Source: Bradyrhizobium oligotrophicum S58
GTDB taxonomy: Bacteria; Pseudomonadota; Alphaproteobacteria; Rhizobiales; Xanthobacteraceae
Reading direction: 5' to 3'
NCBI RefSeq assembly: GCF_000344805.1
Contig: NC_020453.1
Location: 1,922,001-1,986,000, forward strand
Length of the DNA: 64,000 nucleotides
Positions within the stretch are counted from its first letter, which is position 1; each line of letters starts with the position of its first letter. The notes beneath the pieces were generated by a model. That model saw only the letters and a list, made by a program, of their open reading frames with translations. It had not been told where the DNA came from and did not search any database. A program made the position numbers and the translations under genes. This document shows positions 43,497 to 52,517 of this stretch, in pieces.

Positions 43497-44660
43497 CTAC
43501 AGGATGGCGTGCGGCAAAAAGCGCGAGCGGTTGCCCGTGATCGGGGTCGCGTCCTCGCGGATCGAGAGGCCGCAGGGCGCATGCGCCACGAGCCAGCTGC
43601 CGATCACCGGGAACACGCCGCCGAAATCCGGCAGCGGCGCCAGCGCCTGGCGGATGAATCCCTCGGCGCCGTAGGGCCCGTCCTGGGCCGAGACGGCAAC
43701 GCCATCCGAGACTAGGCTGACATTGGCGCCTTCGCGCGAGTAGATCGGCTTGCGCACGAAGCTCGGGCCGAGACCGGCGGCTTTCGGATCGTCCTCGAAA
43801 TAGGCCGGCAGCAGGTTGGGATGGCCTTCGAACATCTGCCAGAGCAGCGGCAGGATGCCCTTGTTGGACAGGATGGCCTTCCAGGGCGGCTCCAGCCATT
43901 GCGTCGGCGCGTTCGCCAGCTTGGCGCCGAAGGCGTCGTGGAACATCCACTCCCACGGATAGAGCTTGAACGCGAGCGCGATGTCGTGGCCATCGAGATC
44001 GACGAAGCCGCCGCCATCGTCGCGCCAGCCGATGTCGGCGATGTCGAGCTGTGTCGTCGACAAGCCGGCCTGTGCTGCGGTGTCGGCCAGATAGGCCAGG
44101 GTGGTGGCATCCTCGGCGTCGGCGGTGAGACCCGTCAGATGGACCGGGCGCCTGTCGCCGAGTTCACGCCAACGCGCGATCAACCGCTCATGGATCGAGT
44201 TGTACTGGTCCGCACGGCCGGGGAGGATGCGGCGCTCGATCGCCTGCTCGAGCCAGGTCCATTGGAATACGGCGGCCTCGAAGATCGAGGTCGGCGTGTC
44301 GGCGTTGTATTCGAGCAGCTTGGCCGGCGCGCGGCCGCCTTGAAAGCTGAGGTCGAGCCGGCCGTAGAGGCTGCCGTCCTTGCGTCGCCAGCTGTCCGCG
44401 AGCAGCGGCCATGACGCCTCCGGGATCTTCAGCCGGTGCAGCAGCGTCTCGTCATCGACGACGCGGCTGACGAGCTCGAGGCACATCTGCTCGATCTCGC
44501 CGGTCGGCTCCTCGATGCCCAGCTCGATCTCGGCGATCGTGAACGCGTAGTAGGCGCGCTCGTCCCAGTAGCGCTCACCGTCGGGTTCGGAGAAGTCGAA
44601 GCCGCACTGCGCCGCCGTCTCCCGCCAGTCGTCGCGCTCCGGGCAGGGGATGCGCTGCAT
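43497..44660 (-). CDS. Glutathionylspermidine-synthase-like ATP-grasp protein
   Basis: A 387-residue protein of the YjfC/GspS-C family. Recognisable segments: ERYWDERAYYAFT, DGSLYGRLDLSFQG, KLLEYNADTPTSIFEAAVFQW (about 121-141, substrate/ATP region), YPWEWMFHD and FVRKPIYSREGANV (ATP-grasp, about 310-323). It lacks the amidase domain of GspS, like E. coli YjfC/YgiC. It is probably a peptide-amine ligase of unknown substrate. It is last in a minus-strand group with DUF350 and small anchored proteins. Confidence 0.88.
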   Translation of the reverse strand: MQRIPCPERDDWRETAAQCGFDFSEPDGERYWDERAYYAFTIAEIELGIEEPTGEIEQMCLELVSRVVDDETLLHRLKIPEASWPLLADSWRRKDGSLYGRLDLSFQGGRAPAKLLEYNADTPTSIFEAAVFQWTWLEQAIERRILPGRADQYNSIHERLIARWRELGDRRPVHLTGLTADAEDATTLAYLADTAAQAGLSTTQLDIADIGWRDDGGGFVDLDGHDIALAFKLYPWEWMFHDAFGAKLANAPTQWLEPPWKAILSNKGILPLLWQMFEGHPNLLPAYFEDDPKAAGLGPSFVRKPIYSREGANVSLVSDGVAVSAQDGPYGAEGFIRQALAPLPDFGGVFPVIGSWLVAHAPCGLSIREDATPITGNRSRFLPHAIL

Positions 44661-44665
44661 GTCCG

Positions 44666-44881
44666 CTAGCCGCCGGCATGGCCATGCATGCCGCGCCCGT
44701 GAAAGCGGTGCACAGCATGGCCGAAGCCGCCATGGACGGCGCGGCAATGCAGTCGGCCGCGTGGTCCGGGCACGGGTTCGAGCCCAGGACCGCACGATCG
44801 CTTGCGTGAGAAACCCATGGAGACGGTGGCGATCGCCGCAGTCCCCATCATCGTCAGCACCACGCGGCGCGAACGTTTCAT
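44666..44881 (-). CDS. Small exported His/Gly-rich protein
   Basis: A 71-residue protein with a signal or anchor (KRSRRVVLTMMGTAAIATVSMG, residues 2-23). The mature part has two Cys and a His/Gly-rich C-terminus (FHGRGMHGHAGG), possibly metal-binding. The N-terminus closely resembles that of the next upstream gene (KRSGHVALLLMGTLAV), so the two look like diverged copies. It starts 118 nt after that gene and ends 5 nt before the ATP-grasp start. Confidence 0.7.
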   Translation of the reverse strand: MKRSRRVVLTMMGTAAIATVSMGFSRKRSCGPGLEPVPGPRGRLHCRAVHGGFGHAVHRFHGRGMHGHAGG

Positions 44882-44998
44882 CGGCTCAACCCCGATCAGT
44901 CGGCAGGCCAGTTTTTTATGATTTTCAGTCTGTGTCAAAGATCCGAATCCAACAAACCTCACAAAGGCGGTGTTTTCGCGGCGACGACGGGACGGAAA

Positions 44999-45418
44999 TC
45001 AGCCGCCGCGTCCGAAGCCGAATGCGTGCGCGAAGCCGCCGAAGCCGCCGCGCGAGACGTGGGTGGACGAGACTTGGGCCGAGGAGGCGTCGGCGACATG
45101 CGTGGAGGACGCGCGGCTCGTCTCGGAGTCGCTGCTCGAAAATCCCCAGCGGCCGGCGCCGCCGCTGCCGCTGCTACCACTGCCGCCCGACCGACGCGTC
45201 GTGCAGTCGGTCGTCTGCGGCTGGGCGGCCACCCCCGGCACGTCGGTGCCCGGCTGCGGGCAGCTCTGCTGGCGCGGCATCAGCGCATAGGCGCTGCCGC
45301 CGACGGCGAGCGTGCCCATCAGCAACAGCGCGACATGGCCGGAGCGCTTCACCGGCGGGGTCGCCGGAGGTGGCGGCATCGGCCTGCGCTTGCCGAATTC
45401 GGGGCGGTGCTCGGCCAT
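44999..45418 (-). CDS. Small membrane-anchored protein, DUF1190/YjfM-like
   Basis: A 139-residue protein with one membrane segment (about 24-45, KRSGHVALLLMGTLAVGGSAYAL) and one Cys pair in the next part. A Ser/Gly-rich region leads to a C-terminus ending FGGFAHAFGFGRGG. DUF1190 proteins such as YjfM share the KRS-x-x-x-x-L-x-LMG-type N-terminus and co-occur with DUF350 and glutathionylspermidine-synthase-like genes, as here. Confidence 0.7.
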   Translation of the reverse strand: MAEHRPEFGKRRPMPPPPATPPVKRSGHVALLLMGTLAVGGSAYALMPRQQSCPQPGTDVPGVAAQPQTTDCTTRRSGGSGSSGSGGAGRWGFSSSDSETSRASSTHVADASSAQVSSTHVSRGGFGGFAHAFGFGRGG

Positions 45419-45420
45419 GG

Positions 45421-45825
45421 TCAGATGATCATCGAGGCGGCGTTGAGCGCGCCGGCGGAGAGTGAGGCGAGCCCGAGCCAGATTGCGGAGGCCAACTCGC
45501 CGGCGACGATGCGCTGGGCGAGGTCCGGCACCGGGATGCGCACGAGATAATAGACGATCACCTGGACGATCAGCGCCACCAGCGCCCAGATCAGGCAGTC
45601 CAGCACGTTGGCCGAATGGGCGATGGCGCTGACCAGCGGCAGCGTGAAGCCGAGCAGGCTGAGGCCCAGCGCAATGGCGGCCGAGGGGTGATTGTCCCGG
45701 ATCAGCTGGAATTCATTGTACGGCGTGACGCGGGTATAGATGAACAGGTACGCCGTCACCGCGAACAAGGCGGTACAGAAATACACCAGAAAGGCCGGCA
45801 GGCCGGCGAGCGATTGCAGGATCAT
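45421..45825 (-). CDS. DUF350 membrane protein (YjfL-like)
   Basis: A 134-residue protein with four hydrophobic helices (about 8-30, 48-70, 78-98, 112-132). The DUF350 pattern includes YLFIYTRVTPYNEFQLIRDN and the start of TM2 at NHPSAAIALG. Start taken at the ATG at 45825; a GTG five codons upstream is possible. First gene of the group resembling E. coli yjfLMC. Function unknown; the group may modify peptides or polyamines at the envelope. Confidence 0.83.
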   Translation of the reverse strand: MILQSLAGLPAFLVYFCTALFAVTAYLFIYTRVTPYNEFQLIRDNHPSAAIALGLSLLGFTLPLVSAIAHSANVLDCLIWALVALIVQVIVYYLVRIPVPDLAQRIVAGELASAIWLGLASLSAGALNAASMII

Positions 45826-45894
45826 GTTGGGGCCTGACACGTGGAGCCTTCATCTGTCGCGGCGCCAGCATGCCCGGTTCGACGTGAACGAAGT

Positions 45895-46665
45895 CTATGC
45901 GTCCCGGCTCTGATCGAGCTCAGTGTGATCGAGCTTGGCCTGGTCCAGCATCTGCAGCACGGAGTCACCGGTCTTGCGGGTATGGTCGCTGAGCGCCTGC
46001 GCGAAGCCGGCGGCGTCGCGGGCTCGCAGCAGAGCCATGAACGCTTCGTGCTCCCCGAGCGACTCGTCCCAGCGGCGCGCGTCGTAATTGGCGACCGCAC
46101 GGGCGCGAAACACGCTCGCATGCAGGGTGCTCCACATGTTGAACAGCACGCTGTTGCCGGCGAGCCTGGTGATCTCCGCGTGGATCTGCTGGTTGAGCCG
46201 GAAATAGGCGGCGCGCTCGGCCGCGTGATGCAGCGCCACCAGTTCGGCATGCAGGGCGTCGAGCCTTGCAATGTCGTCAGCCGTTGCACGCGCGGCCGCG
46301 GCTCGGCCGGCGGCGGCATCGAGCGCGACCATCACGTCGAAGATCTCCGCGATCTCGCTTGCGTCGATCGGCGTTACGACAGGCGTGCGGTGCGGCCGCA
46401 GCTCGATCAGCCCCTCGGCCGCCAGGATCTTGAACGCCTCGCGCAGCGGCGTGCGCGACACGCCGAAGGTCTCGCACAACATGCGCTCGGGCAGGGCAGC
46501 GCCGGCGGCGAGTTCGCCGTCGATGATCATCTCGCGCACCCTGGCGACGAGCTGATCGTGCAGCGACAGCCGCGCCAGCGGTCGCGTGGACTGGTCGGAT
46601 GACAGCTTCAGCCGCGCCGGCTTGAAGCGCGTCTTCAATCGGGGTCGTGGTGCGGTTGTGGTCAT
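45895..46665 (-). CDS. GntR-family transcriptional regulator with FCD domain
   Basis: A 256-residue regulator. The winged helix is at about 32-100 (LSLHDQLVARVREMIIDGEL and CETFGVSRTPLREAFKILAAEGL, the GntR signature). The all-helical FCD ligand domain (about 105-245) has metal-site candidates Asp/His such as NQQIHAEI and HEAFMALL. Divergent from the ABC importer genes, so it is likely their local repressor, responding to the imported compound or a catabolite. Confidence 0.9.
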   Translation of the reverse strand: MTTTAPRPRLKTRFKPARLKLSSDQSTRPLARLSLHDQLVARVREMIIDGELAAGAALPERMLCETFGVSRTPLREAFKILAAEGLIELRPHRTPVVTPIDASEIAEIFDVMVALDAAAGRAAAARATADDIARLDALHAELVALHHAAERAAYFRLNQQIHAEITRLAGNSVLFNMWSTLHASVFRARAVANYDARRWDESLGEHEAFMALLRARDAAGFAQALSDHTRKTGDSVLQMLDQAKLDHTELDQSRDA

Positions 46666-46760
46666 GCGCGCTGCGGCGGCTCCGCTGCGAGATGCCTGAA
46701 ATTCGGGCGGAGCGCCCGCGGATCAGGCAAATCATCCAATATATTTGTATCATTACATAC

Positions 46761-46781
46761 TGATTTTACTTGCTAAAATCA
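46761..46781. promoter_or_regulatory. Palindromic operator candidate between gntR and ABC operon
   Basis: TGATTTTA-CTTGC-TAAAATCA, perfect 8-bp arms with a 5-bp centre, in an AT-rich divergent intergenic region 83 bp before the importer start. It is a plausible dimer-binding site for the GntR/FCD regulator. Confidence 0.45.
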
Positions 46782-46863
46782 ATATTGCATATCGCATCCA
46801 ATTGGCATGTGGCTTGCTGATGATACGGCTGAGCCCATGGATCGACCTGCCCTGGAGATGGAT

Positions 46864-47865
46864 GTGAAACGTTTCGTGCTCCCCATTCTTGCCCTGCTCG
46901 CGCTGGCGTTGCCCACGCTCAGCCTTGCCGAGGACGCGCCGAAGATCAAACTCGGCTACGCCAAATGCGCGCATTGCACGCCGATGTCGCTGACGCCGCA
47001 GTTTGCGGAAGGCGTCACCATCGACGCGGTGGGATTCAACACCGGCACCGACGCGCTGACCGCGCTGGTCTCGAAGAACATCGACGTCGCCCAGGTCACC
47101 TATCTGCATTACGCCATCGCGCTCGACAAAGGCTTCGACGTCGTCGCCATCTCCGGCCAGGTCAATGGCGGCTCGGCGATCCTGCTCGGCAACGATCTCG
47201 AGATCGCGCCGGGCGATTGGGGCGCGCTGAAGGCGCTGATCGCGAAGTACAAGGCCGACGGCAAGCCGTTCCGCGTCGCCGCCTCGCGCGGCAATGCGCA
47301 GGACATCCACATGCGCGGCGCCTTCGCCAAGCAGGGCATCGACATCAACAAGGACGTGCAGTTCATCAACATCCCGAACCCGTCGGATCATCTGCAGGCG
47401 CTGCGCCGCGGCGAGGTCGAGCTGATCTGCACGGTGGAGCCGTTCGCGACCCAGATCATGCAGGCCAAGGCGGCGAAGTTCTTCGGCTTCCCCTATGACC
47501 AGGCGGCCGGCAAGCTCACCAACCTGATCCTGACCCGCTCCGACGTCATCGCGTCGAATCCGAAGGCGCTGGAGGGCGTGGTCCGCGCCGTCGTCAAGGT
47601 CGACGCGCACATTGCCGCCGACAAGCCCGCGCTGATCGAGGTCATCTCCAAGGTCACTGGCCTCGACAAGGCGATCGCGACCGGCGCCGTCGAGAACCTC
47701 GATCCCGATCCGAAGATGTATCGCGCCTCGGCGCTCGCCATCGCCACCATGATGCGCGACCTGAAATACATCAACTCGGACGTGTCAGCCGCGGTCGAGA
47801 AGAACCTCGACTACCGCTTCCTGGAAGCCGCCACCGGCAAGCCGAAGACCGAGCTCGGCTACTGA
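46864..47865 (+). CDS. ABC transporter substrate-binding protein (NitT/TauT type)
   Basis: About 333 residues with signal peptide (residues 1-20, ending LSLAEDA). NMT1/TauA-like fold: GYAKCAHCTPMS (an unusual Cys pair), then FNTGTDALTALVSKNIDVAQV (about 58-78) and ICTVEPFATQIM (about 201-212), the hinge-like part of the family. A GTG at 46864 has CTGGAG 6 nt upstream; ATGs at 46858 and 46837 are alternatives. It delivers a small organic molecule to the permease encoded next. Confidence 0.88.
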   Translation: MKRFVLPILALLALALPTLSLAEDAPKIKLGYAKCAHCTPMSLTPQFAEGVTIDAVGFNTGTDALTALVSKNIDVAQVTYLHYAIALDKGFDVVAISGQVNGGSAILLGNDLEIAPGDWGALKALIAKYKADGKPFRVAASRGNAQDIHMRGAFAKQGIDINKDVQFINIPNPSDHLQALRRGEVELICTVEPFATQIMQAKAAKFFGFPYDQAAGKLTNLILTRSDVIASNPKALEGVVRAVVKVDAHIAADKPALIEVISKVTGLDKAIATGAVENLDPDPKMYRASALAIATMMRDLKYINSDVSAAVEKNLDYRFLEAATGKPKTELGY

Positions 47866-47866
47866 G

Positions 47867-48676
47867 ATGATGGCGCTCGCCCAGCTGCGCAAGCTCGACC
47901 GCTATATCGTGCCGGTGCTCGTGCTCGCCGGCTGGGAAGCATTCTCACGCTCCGGCGCGCTGCCGGCGGCGCTGCTGCCGGCGCCATCGACCGTGGTCTG
48001 GGCGTGGGCGGACTGGCTGGTCGGCACCGACGGCAACACCCAGACCTATAGCGGCCATTGGCTGGCCGACATGCTGGCGAGCCTGTCGCGGGTCGCGGCG
48101 GGCTTTGCCATCGCCACGCTGCTCGGCGTCTCCATCGGCGTCGCCATCGGCTGGTCGCGCAAGATCGAGGTCGTGATCGAGCCGACGTTGCAGATGATCA
48201 GGCCGATCCCGCCGGTGTCGTGGATCCCGCTCGCCATCATCTGGTTCGGCATCGCCAACAAGCCGGCGATCTTCCTGGTGTTCCTCGGCGCGTTCTTCCC
48301 GATCCTGCTCAACACCATCCATGGCGTGAAGACCTGCGACCGCAATCTCATCCGCGCCGGCGCGATGGTCGGCGGCAGCGAGCGCAAGCTCTTGCGCTAC
48401 ATCGTCGTGCCGGCGGCGATGCCGAGCATCTTTGCCGGACTGCGCATCGGCATCGGCTCGGCCTGGATGCTGACGGTGACGGCGGAGATGGTTGCGGTCA
48501 AGAGTGGCCTCGGCTACGTGCTGTGGGACAGCTACTACTTCCTGCGCTACGATCTGGTGCTGGCGGCGATGGCGAGCATCGGCCTGCTCGGCTTCTGCAG
48601 CGACCTCGCCATCCGCTTCGTGATGGCGCGCGTGCTGCACTGGCAGCGCAACACCACTTTGCGCGGCGGAGAGTAG
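47867..48676 (+). CDS. ABC transporter permease (TauC/SsuC type)
   Basis: A 269-residue inner-membrane protein with about six helices. The EAA loop region reads [20 protein letters not shown] (about 161-180), where the ATPase docks. Early segments [18 protein letters not shown] and [13 protein letters not shown] are typical of TauC/SsuC permeases. It follows the binding protein by one base. Confidence 0.92.
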   Translation: MMALAQLRKLDRYIVPVLVLAGWEAFSRSGALPAALLPAPSTVVWAWADWLVGTDGNTQTYSGHWLADMLASLSRVAAGFAIATLLGVSIGVAIGWSRKIEVVIEPTLQMIRPIPPVSWIPLAIIWFGIANKPAIFLVFLGAFFPILLNTIHGVKTCDRNLIRAGAMVGGSERKLLRYIVVPAAMPSIFAGLRIGIGSAWMLTVTAEMVAVKSGLGYVLWDSYYFLRYDLVLAAMASIGLLGFCSDLAIRFVMARVLHWQRNTTLRGGE

Positions 48677-48678
48677 AC

Positions 48679-49470
48679 ATGGCGACGATCGAAATTTCGC
48701 ACGTCTCAAAAATCTTCACCGACAAGAAGCGCAACGCCGACGTGACAGCGCTCGCCGATATCAGCCTCGGCATCGCGCGCAACGAGTTCGTCTGCCTGCT
48801 CGGCCCCTCCGGCTGCGGCAAGTCGACCTTGCTCAACATGATCGCCGGCTTCGAGCAGCCGAGCGTGGGCAGCATCACGGTCGATGGTGAGAGGATCACC
48901 GCGCCCGGCGCCGATCGCGGCGTCGTGTTCCAGCACGCCAATCTGATGCCGTGGCTGCCGGTGTGGGAGAACGTCGCCTTTCATCTGCTGCTTGCCGGCG
49001 GCCAGAAGGCCGAGCGCCGCGCCCGGGCGCAGACCTATATCGACATGGTCGGCCTCACCGGATTCGAGAACCATTATCCTTCGGAGCTGTCCGGCGGCAT
49101 GAACCAGCGCGTCGGCATCGCCCGGGCGCTGCTGATGAATCCGCAAGTGATCCTGATGGACGAGCCGTTCGGCGCGCTGGACGAGCAGACCCGCATGGAC
49201 ATGCAGACCGAGCTGGTACGAATCTGGCAGCAGCACCAGGGCACGATCGCGTTCGTCACCCACGGGATCGACGAGGCGCTGACCTTGGGCACGCATGTCG
49301 CCGTCATGAGCGCGCGGCCGGGGCGCATCGTCGAGATCATCCCGATCGATCTGCCGCGGCCGCGGGATATCACCAGCCCACAGTTCAACGCGCTGAAGCG
49401 GCATATTCTCGCGCTGCTGCGCGGCGAGCGGGCGTCATTCCAGCAGGCCGGACAGGAAGAGCGGGTATGA
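48679..49470 (+). CDS. ABC transporter ATP-binding protein (TauB/SsuB type)
   Basis: A 263-residue ATPase: Walker [10 protein letters not shown] (about 42-50), Q-loop [11 protein letters not shown], signature LSGGMNQRV, Walker [16 protein letters not shown] and H-loop TH. The start at 48679 follows the permease stop by 2 nt. It powers the importer with the two preceding genes. Confidence 0.94.
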   Translation: MATIEISHVSKIFTDKKRNADVTALADISLGIARNEFVCLLGPSGCGKSTLLNMIAGFEQPSVGSITVDGERITAPGADRGVVFQHANLMPWLPVWENVAFHLLLAGGQKAERRARAQTYIDMVGLTGFENHYPSELSGGMNQRVGIARALLMNPQVILMDEPFGALDEQTRMDMQTELVRIWQQHQGTIAFVTHGIDEALTLGTHVAVMSARPGRIVEIIPIDLPRPRDITSPQFNALKRHILALLRGERASFQQAGQEERV

Positions 49471-49534
49471 TGCTGGTCCCGTCGCTCCTTGTCGACCTCT
49501 GCACATCGGATCCGAGCTCTCGCCACCTCAATAG

Positions 49535-49670
49535 TGCGCCCCCTCTCCCGCTTGCGGGGGAGCGTTGGGGTGGGGGCGCCGCACGACGCGCTGCCCGTGC
49601 GGAGAGACTTCCCCCACCCGGATCGCATCTGCGACGCGATCCGGCCTCCCCCGCAAGCGGGGGAGGCTTT
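49535..49670. repeat. Palindromic intergenic repeat (CCCGCAAGCGGG type)
   Basis: Two arms near 49542-49562 and 49645-49665 are inverted copies (19/20 match), and the right arm is itself a hairpin, CCCCCGC-AA-GCGGGGG. It fills most of the 238-bp gap between the ATPase and racemase-like genes. Related GGGGAGAGGG-containing elements occur at 52.1-52.3 kb. It may act as mRNA punctuation inside the operon. Confidence 0.65.
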
Positions 49671-49708
49671 CCCGATCGCCATCTGCGTTCGAACGAGGCC
49701 GTTCACCA

Positions 49709-50437
49709 ATGACCAAACGCACCCGCCTCGGCATGCTGACGCCGTCGTCGAACACGGCGCTGGAGCCGATCACCTCGGCGATGGTCTCGGACCTGCAGAA
49801 CGTCTCCGCGCATTTCTCGCGGTTCAAGGTCACCGAGATCGCGCTCTCCACGGACGCGCTCGCGCAGTTCGATACCTCGAATATCCTGCGCGCCGCGGAG
49901 CTGCTGGCGCATGCCAAGGTCGACGTCATCGGCTGGAACGGCACCTCCTCAGGCTGGCTCGGATTCGAGACCGACGTGAAGCTATGCGAGCAGATCACCG
50001 CGGCCACCGGCATCCCCGCGACCACCTCGATGCTGGCGCTGAACGAGGTCCTGGCGACGTCGAAGGCCACGACGCTCGGCCTCGTCACGCCCTATCGCGA
50101 CGACGTCCAGGCGAAGATCATCGCCAACTACGAGACGCTCGGCATCGCCTGCCGCGGCGACCGGCACCTCAATTTGCAGGACAATTTTTCCTTCGCCGAG
50201 GTCACGCCGGCCGCGATCGAGACCATGATCCGCGAGGTCGCGCGCGAGAAGCCGGATGCGATCGCGGTGGTGTGCACCAACATGCGGGCCGCGCCGCTGG
50301 TCGCGCGCCTGGAGCTCGAGACCGGCATTCCGATTCTCGACACCATCGCCACCGTGGTATGGAAATCGTTGAAACTGGCAGGGGTCGATATCAGCGGCGT
50401 CAGCGAGTGGGGCTCGCTGTTTCATAAGTTCGCTTGA
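49709..50437 (+). CDS. Asp/Glu racemase superfamily enzyme, maleate-isomerase/decarboxylase-like
   Basis: A 242-residue protein. RLGMLTPSSNTALEP (about 5-19) and the two Cys regions typical of this superfamily are candidates. The second is clear (VVCTNMRAA, about 188-196), while the first position carries GWNGTSSGW in place of a Cys. That change is like one-Cys members such as arylmalonate decarboxylase rather than two-Cys racemases. Its neighbours, a dihydropyrimidinase and an importer, suggest a step in degradation of a cyclic amide or dicarboxylate. Exact reaction unknown. Confidence 0.8.
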   Translation: MTKRTRLGMLTPSSNTALEPITSAMVSDLQNVSAHFSRFKVTEIALSTDALAQFDTSNILRAAELLAHAKVDVIGWNGTSSGWLGFETDVKLCEQITAATGIPATTSMLALNEVLATSKATTLGLVTPYRDDVQAKIIANYETLGIACRGDRHLNLQDNFSFAEVTPAAIETMIREVAREKPDAIAVVCTNMRAAPLVARLELETGIPILDTIATVVWKSLKLAGVDISGVSEWGSLFHKFA

Positions 50438-50456
50438 GATTGGGAGACCGCATCAC

Positions 50457-51860
50457 ATGGCTGCATTCGACACCGTCATCCACAACGGCACCGTCGCTAC
50501 CGCGAGCGATACGTTCAAAGCCGACGTCGCCATCAAGCAGGGCCGCATCGTGGGGATCGGCGAGGCCCTCACCGACGCCGACGAGATCGTCGACGCCACG
50601 GGCCTGCTGGTGCTGCCGGGCGGCATCGACAGCCACGTCCATATCAGCCAGCCCTCCGGCCCCGGCATCGTCATGGCCGACGATTTCGAGAGCGCCACGC
50701 GGGCCGCGGCGTTCGGCGGCAACACTTTCGTGATGCCGTATTGCCTGCAGGAGAAGGGCCAGCCGCTGCGCGCGGCGCTGAAGGATTATCACGCGCTCGC
50801 CGACCGGGCCTGCTATATCGACCACTCCTTCCACCTCATCATCGCCGATCCCTCCGACTCGGTGCTCGGGCAGGAGCTGCCGGCGCTGGTCGCCGACGGC
50901 TATTCGTCGCTGAAGATCTTCATGACCTATGAGGGGCTCGCGCTCAGCGATTACGAGATCCTCGGCGTGCTGCAGGTCGCACGCGAGCAGGGCGCCCTGG
51001 TGCAGATCCACGCCGAGAATTACGACGCCATCCGCTTCCTCACCGACCGGCTGGAGCGCGCCGGCAAGATCGCGCCGTATTATCACGGCCAGTCGCGGCC
51101 GATTGCCGTCGAGCGCGAGGCCACGCATCGCGCGATCTCGCTGGCCGAGCTGATCGACGTGCCGATCGTGATCGTCCACGTCTCCAACCGCGAGGCGATG
51201 GAGGAGATCAGACGGGCGCAGATGCGGGGCCTGAAGATCCATGGCGAGACCTGCCCGCAATATCTGGTGCTGACGGAAGACGACATGCAGGGGCTCAACA
51301 TGGAAGGCGCCAAATATGTCTGCTCGCCGCCGCCGCGTGATCACGCGAGCCAGGAGGCGTGCTGGGAGGGGCTGCAACAGGGCGTGTTCTCGCTGTTCTC
51401 GTCGGACCACTGCCCGTTCCGCTATGACGACGAGGCCGGCAAGCTGACGCCGAAGGGCCGCACCAGCTTCCGCTGGGTGCCGAACGGCATCCCCGGCGTC
51501 GAGACGCGGCTGCCGATCCTGTTCTCCGAAGGCGTCGGCAAGGGCCGCATCACGCTGAACCAGTTCGTCGCCTTCACCGCGACCAACCACGCCAAGACCT
51601 ACGGCTTGAAGAACAAGGGCTCGATCGCGATCGGCTACGACGCCGACATCGCGCTGTGGGATCCGAACAAGACCGCCAGGATCAGCCAGGCCGGCCTGCA
51701 CCACGGCTCGGACTACACGCCCTATGAAGGCATCGAGATCACCGGCTGGCCGGTCGCCACCATGCTGCGCGGGAAGTTCGTGGTGCGTGACGGCCAACTG
51801 CTCGGCGCCAAAGGCGACGGCCGCTACGTCACCCGCGGCAAGCCGGGCGCCGTGGCATAA
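50457..51860 (+). CDS. Dihydropyrimidinase / hydantoinase
   Basis: A 467-residue amidohydrolase of the D-hydantoinase type. Metal-binding GGIDSHVHI (about 57-65), carbamylated-Lys region SSLKIFMTYEG (about 147-157), His in VIVHVSNREAM and HGETCPQYL, and late Asp in SSDHCPFR. It opens cyclic ureides (dihydropyrimidines or 5-substituted hydantoins) to N-carbamoyl amino acids. Last gene of the importer cassette, 19 nt after the racemase-like gene. No carbamoylase is visible nearby. Confidence 0.9.
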   Translation: MAAFDTVIHNGTVATASDTFKADVAIKQGRIVGIGEALTDADEIVDATGLLVLPGGIDSHVHISQPSGPGIVMADDFESATRAAAFGGNTFVMPYCLQEKGQPLRAALKDYHALADRACYIDHSFHLIIADPSDSVLGQELPALVADGYSSLKIFMTYEGLALSDYEILGVLQVAREQGALVQIHAENYDAIRFLTDRLERAGKIAPYYHGQSRPIAVEREATHRAISLAELIDVPIVIVHVSNREAMEEIRRAQMRGLKIHGETCPQYLVLTEDDMQGLNMEGAKYVCSPPPRDHASQEACWEGLQQGVFSLFSSDHCPFRYDDEAGKLTPKGRTSFRWVPNGIPGVETRLPILFSEGVGKGRITLNQFVAFTATNHAKTYGLKNKGSIAIGYDADIALWDPNKTARISQAGLHHGSDYTPYEGIEITGWPVATMLRGKFVVRDGQLLGAKGDGRYVTRGKPGAVA

Positions 51861-51877
51861 GCCACGCTCTCTCCACC

Positions 51878-51953
51878 CGTCATCGCGAGCGCAGCGACGC
51901 GATCCAGAGTCGTGGACGGGACCCTGGATTGCTTCGCTGCGCTCGCAATGACG
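51878..51953. repeat. Dispersed inverted repeat, copy 1 (CGTCATCGCGAGCG type)
   Basis: Arms 51878-51907 and 51924-51953 are near-complementary 30-mers (CGTCATCGCGAGCGCAGCGA... against ...TCGCTGCGCTCGCAATGACG). Copy 2 is at 57377-57458 in the gap before ctrA. Such elements are common between genes in Bradyrhizobium relatives and can fold into long hairpins. Confidence 0.7.
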
Positions 51954-52079
51954 CGGGGATAGATCGCGGCAAGAGTCGCTATCGGTTGATCCTTAGCTCC
52001 CGCTGCAGCGGCGGTACGCAGCCTCTCCTGCTCTTGTCCGCCTTAACTCGAAGAGCAAGGCTCGTTGCGGCGTTGTGAA

Positions 52080-52330
52080 GAACGGGAGAGGGAGCGCTGC
52101 GCCATTGAGGTGCGAGCGTTGCGCGGCTCGCTCGGTGTACCTCGCCCCGCCAGGGCGAAGCGAAGCTTCGCTAGGGCGGGGAGAGGTCGGATTGCATCGC
52201 CAGATGCAATCCGGGTGAGGGGGTACAGGTCTCACCACGTACACTTCCCGCGGCTGCCCCTCACCCCGACCCTTTCAGCGCGAGCGAAGCTCGTCGCGGC
52301 CCCGTAAGAACGGGGAGAGGGAGTGCACCG
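52080..52330. repeat. Composite palindromic intergenic repeat
   Basis: Contains CCCCGCCAGGGCGAAGCG and its partner CGCTAGGGCGGGG around an AAGCTT centre (near 52145-52185), a TTGCATCGCCAGATGCAA stem near 52192-52209, and GGGAGAGGGAG at both ends. It is related in style to the block at 49.5 kb. Confidence 0.5.
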
Positions 52331-52517
52331 TCGTTGCGGCCAGGACTTGAGTCATCACTCTCTGCCCTTCATCTGACAGTGGGCAGCCCCGCCCTGTTGC
52401 ACTGCACCATCGCCCCGCCGCTACCCCCTCCATCCCCTTTCCTGTTCCGGATGTGTCGAACCGTTGTTACAACTCCGCGACATATTCTTTATCGCATACA
52501 GACAGGAGATTGCCGCC

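Larger units (their letters stand above)
51861..52517. other. Repeat-rich intergenic region
   Basis: 657 bp with no credible gene. It holds one inverted repeat (51878-51953, own entry) and a second palindromic block (about 52080-52330). That block includes the stem CCCCGCC...GGCGGGG, a TTGCATC...GATGCAA stem and two GGGAGAGGGAG ends. Short reading frames here follow the repeats and are not believed. Confidence 0.55.
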
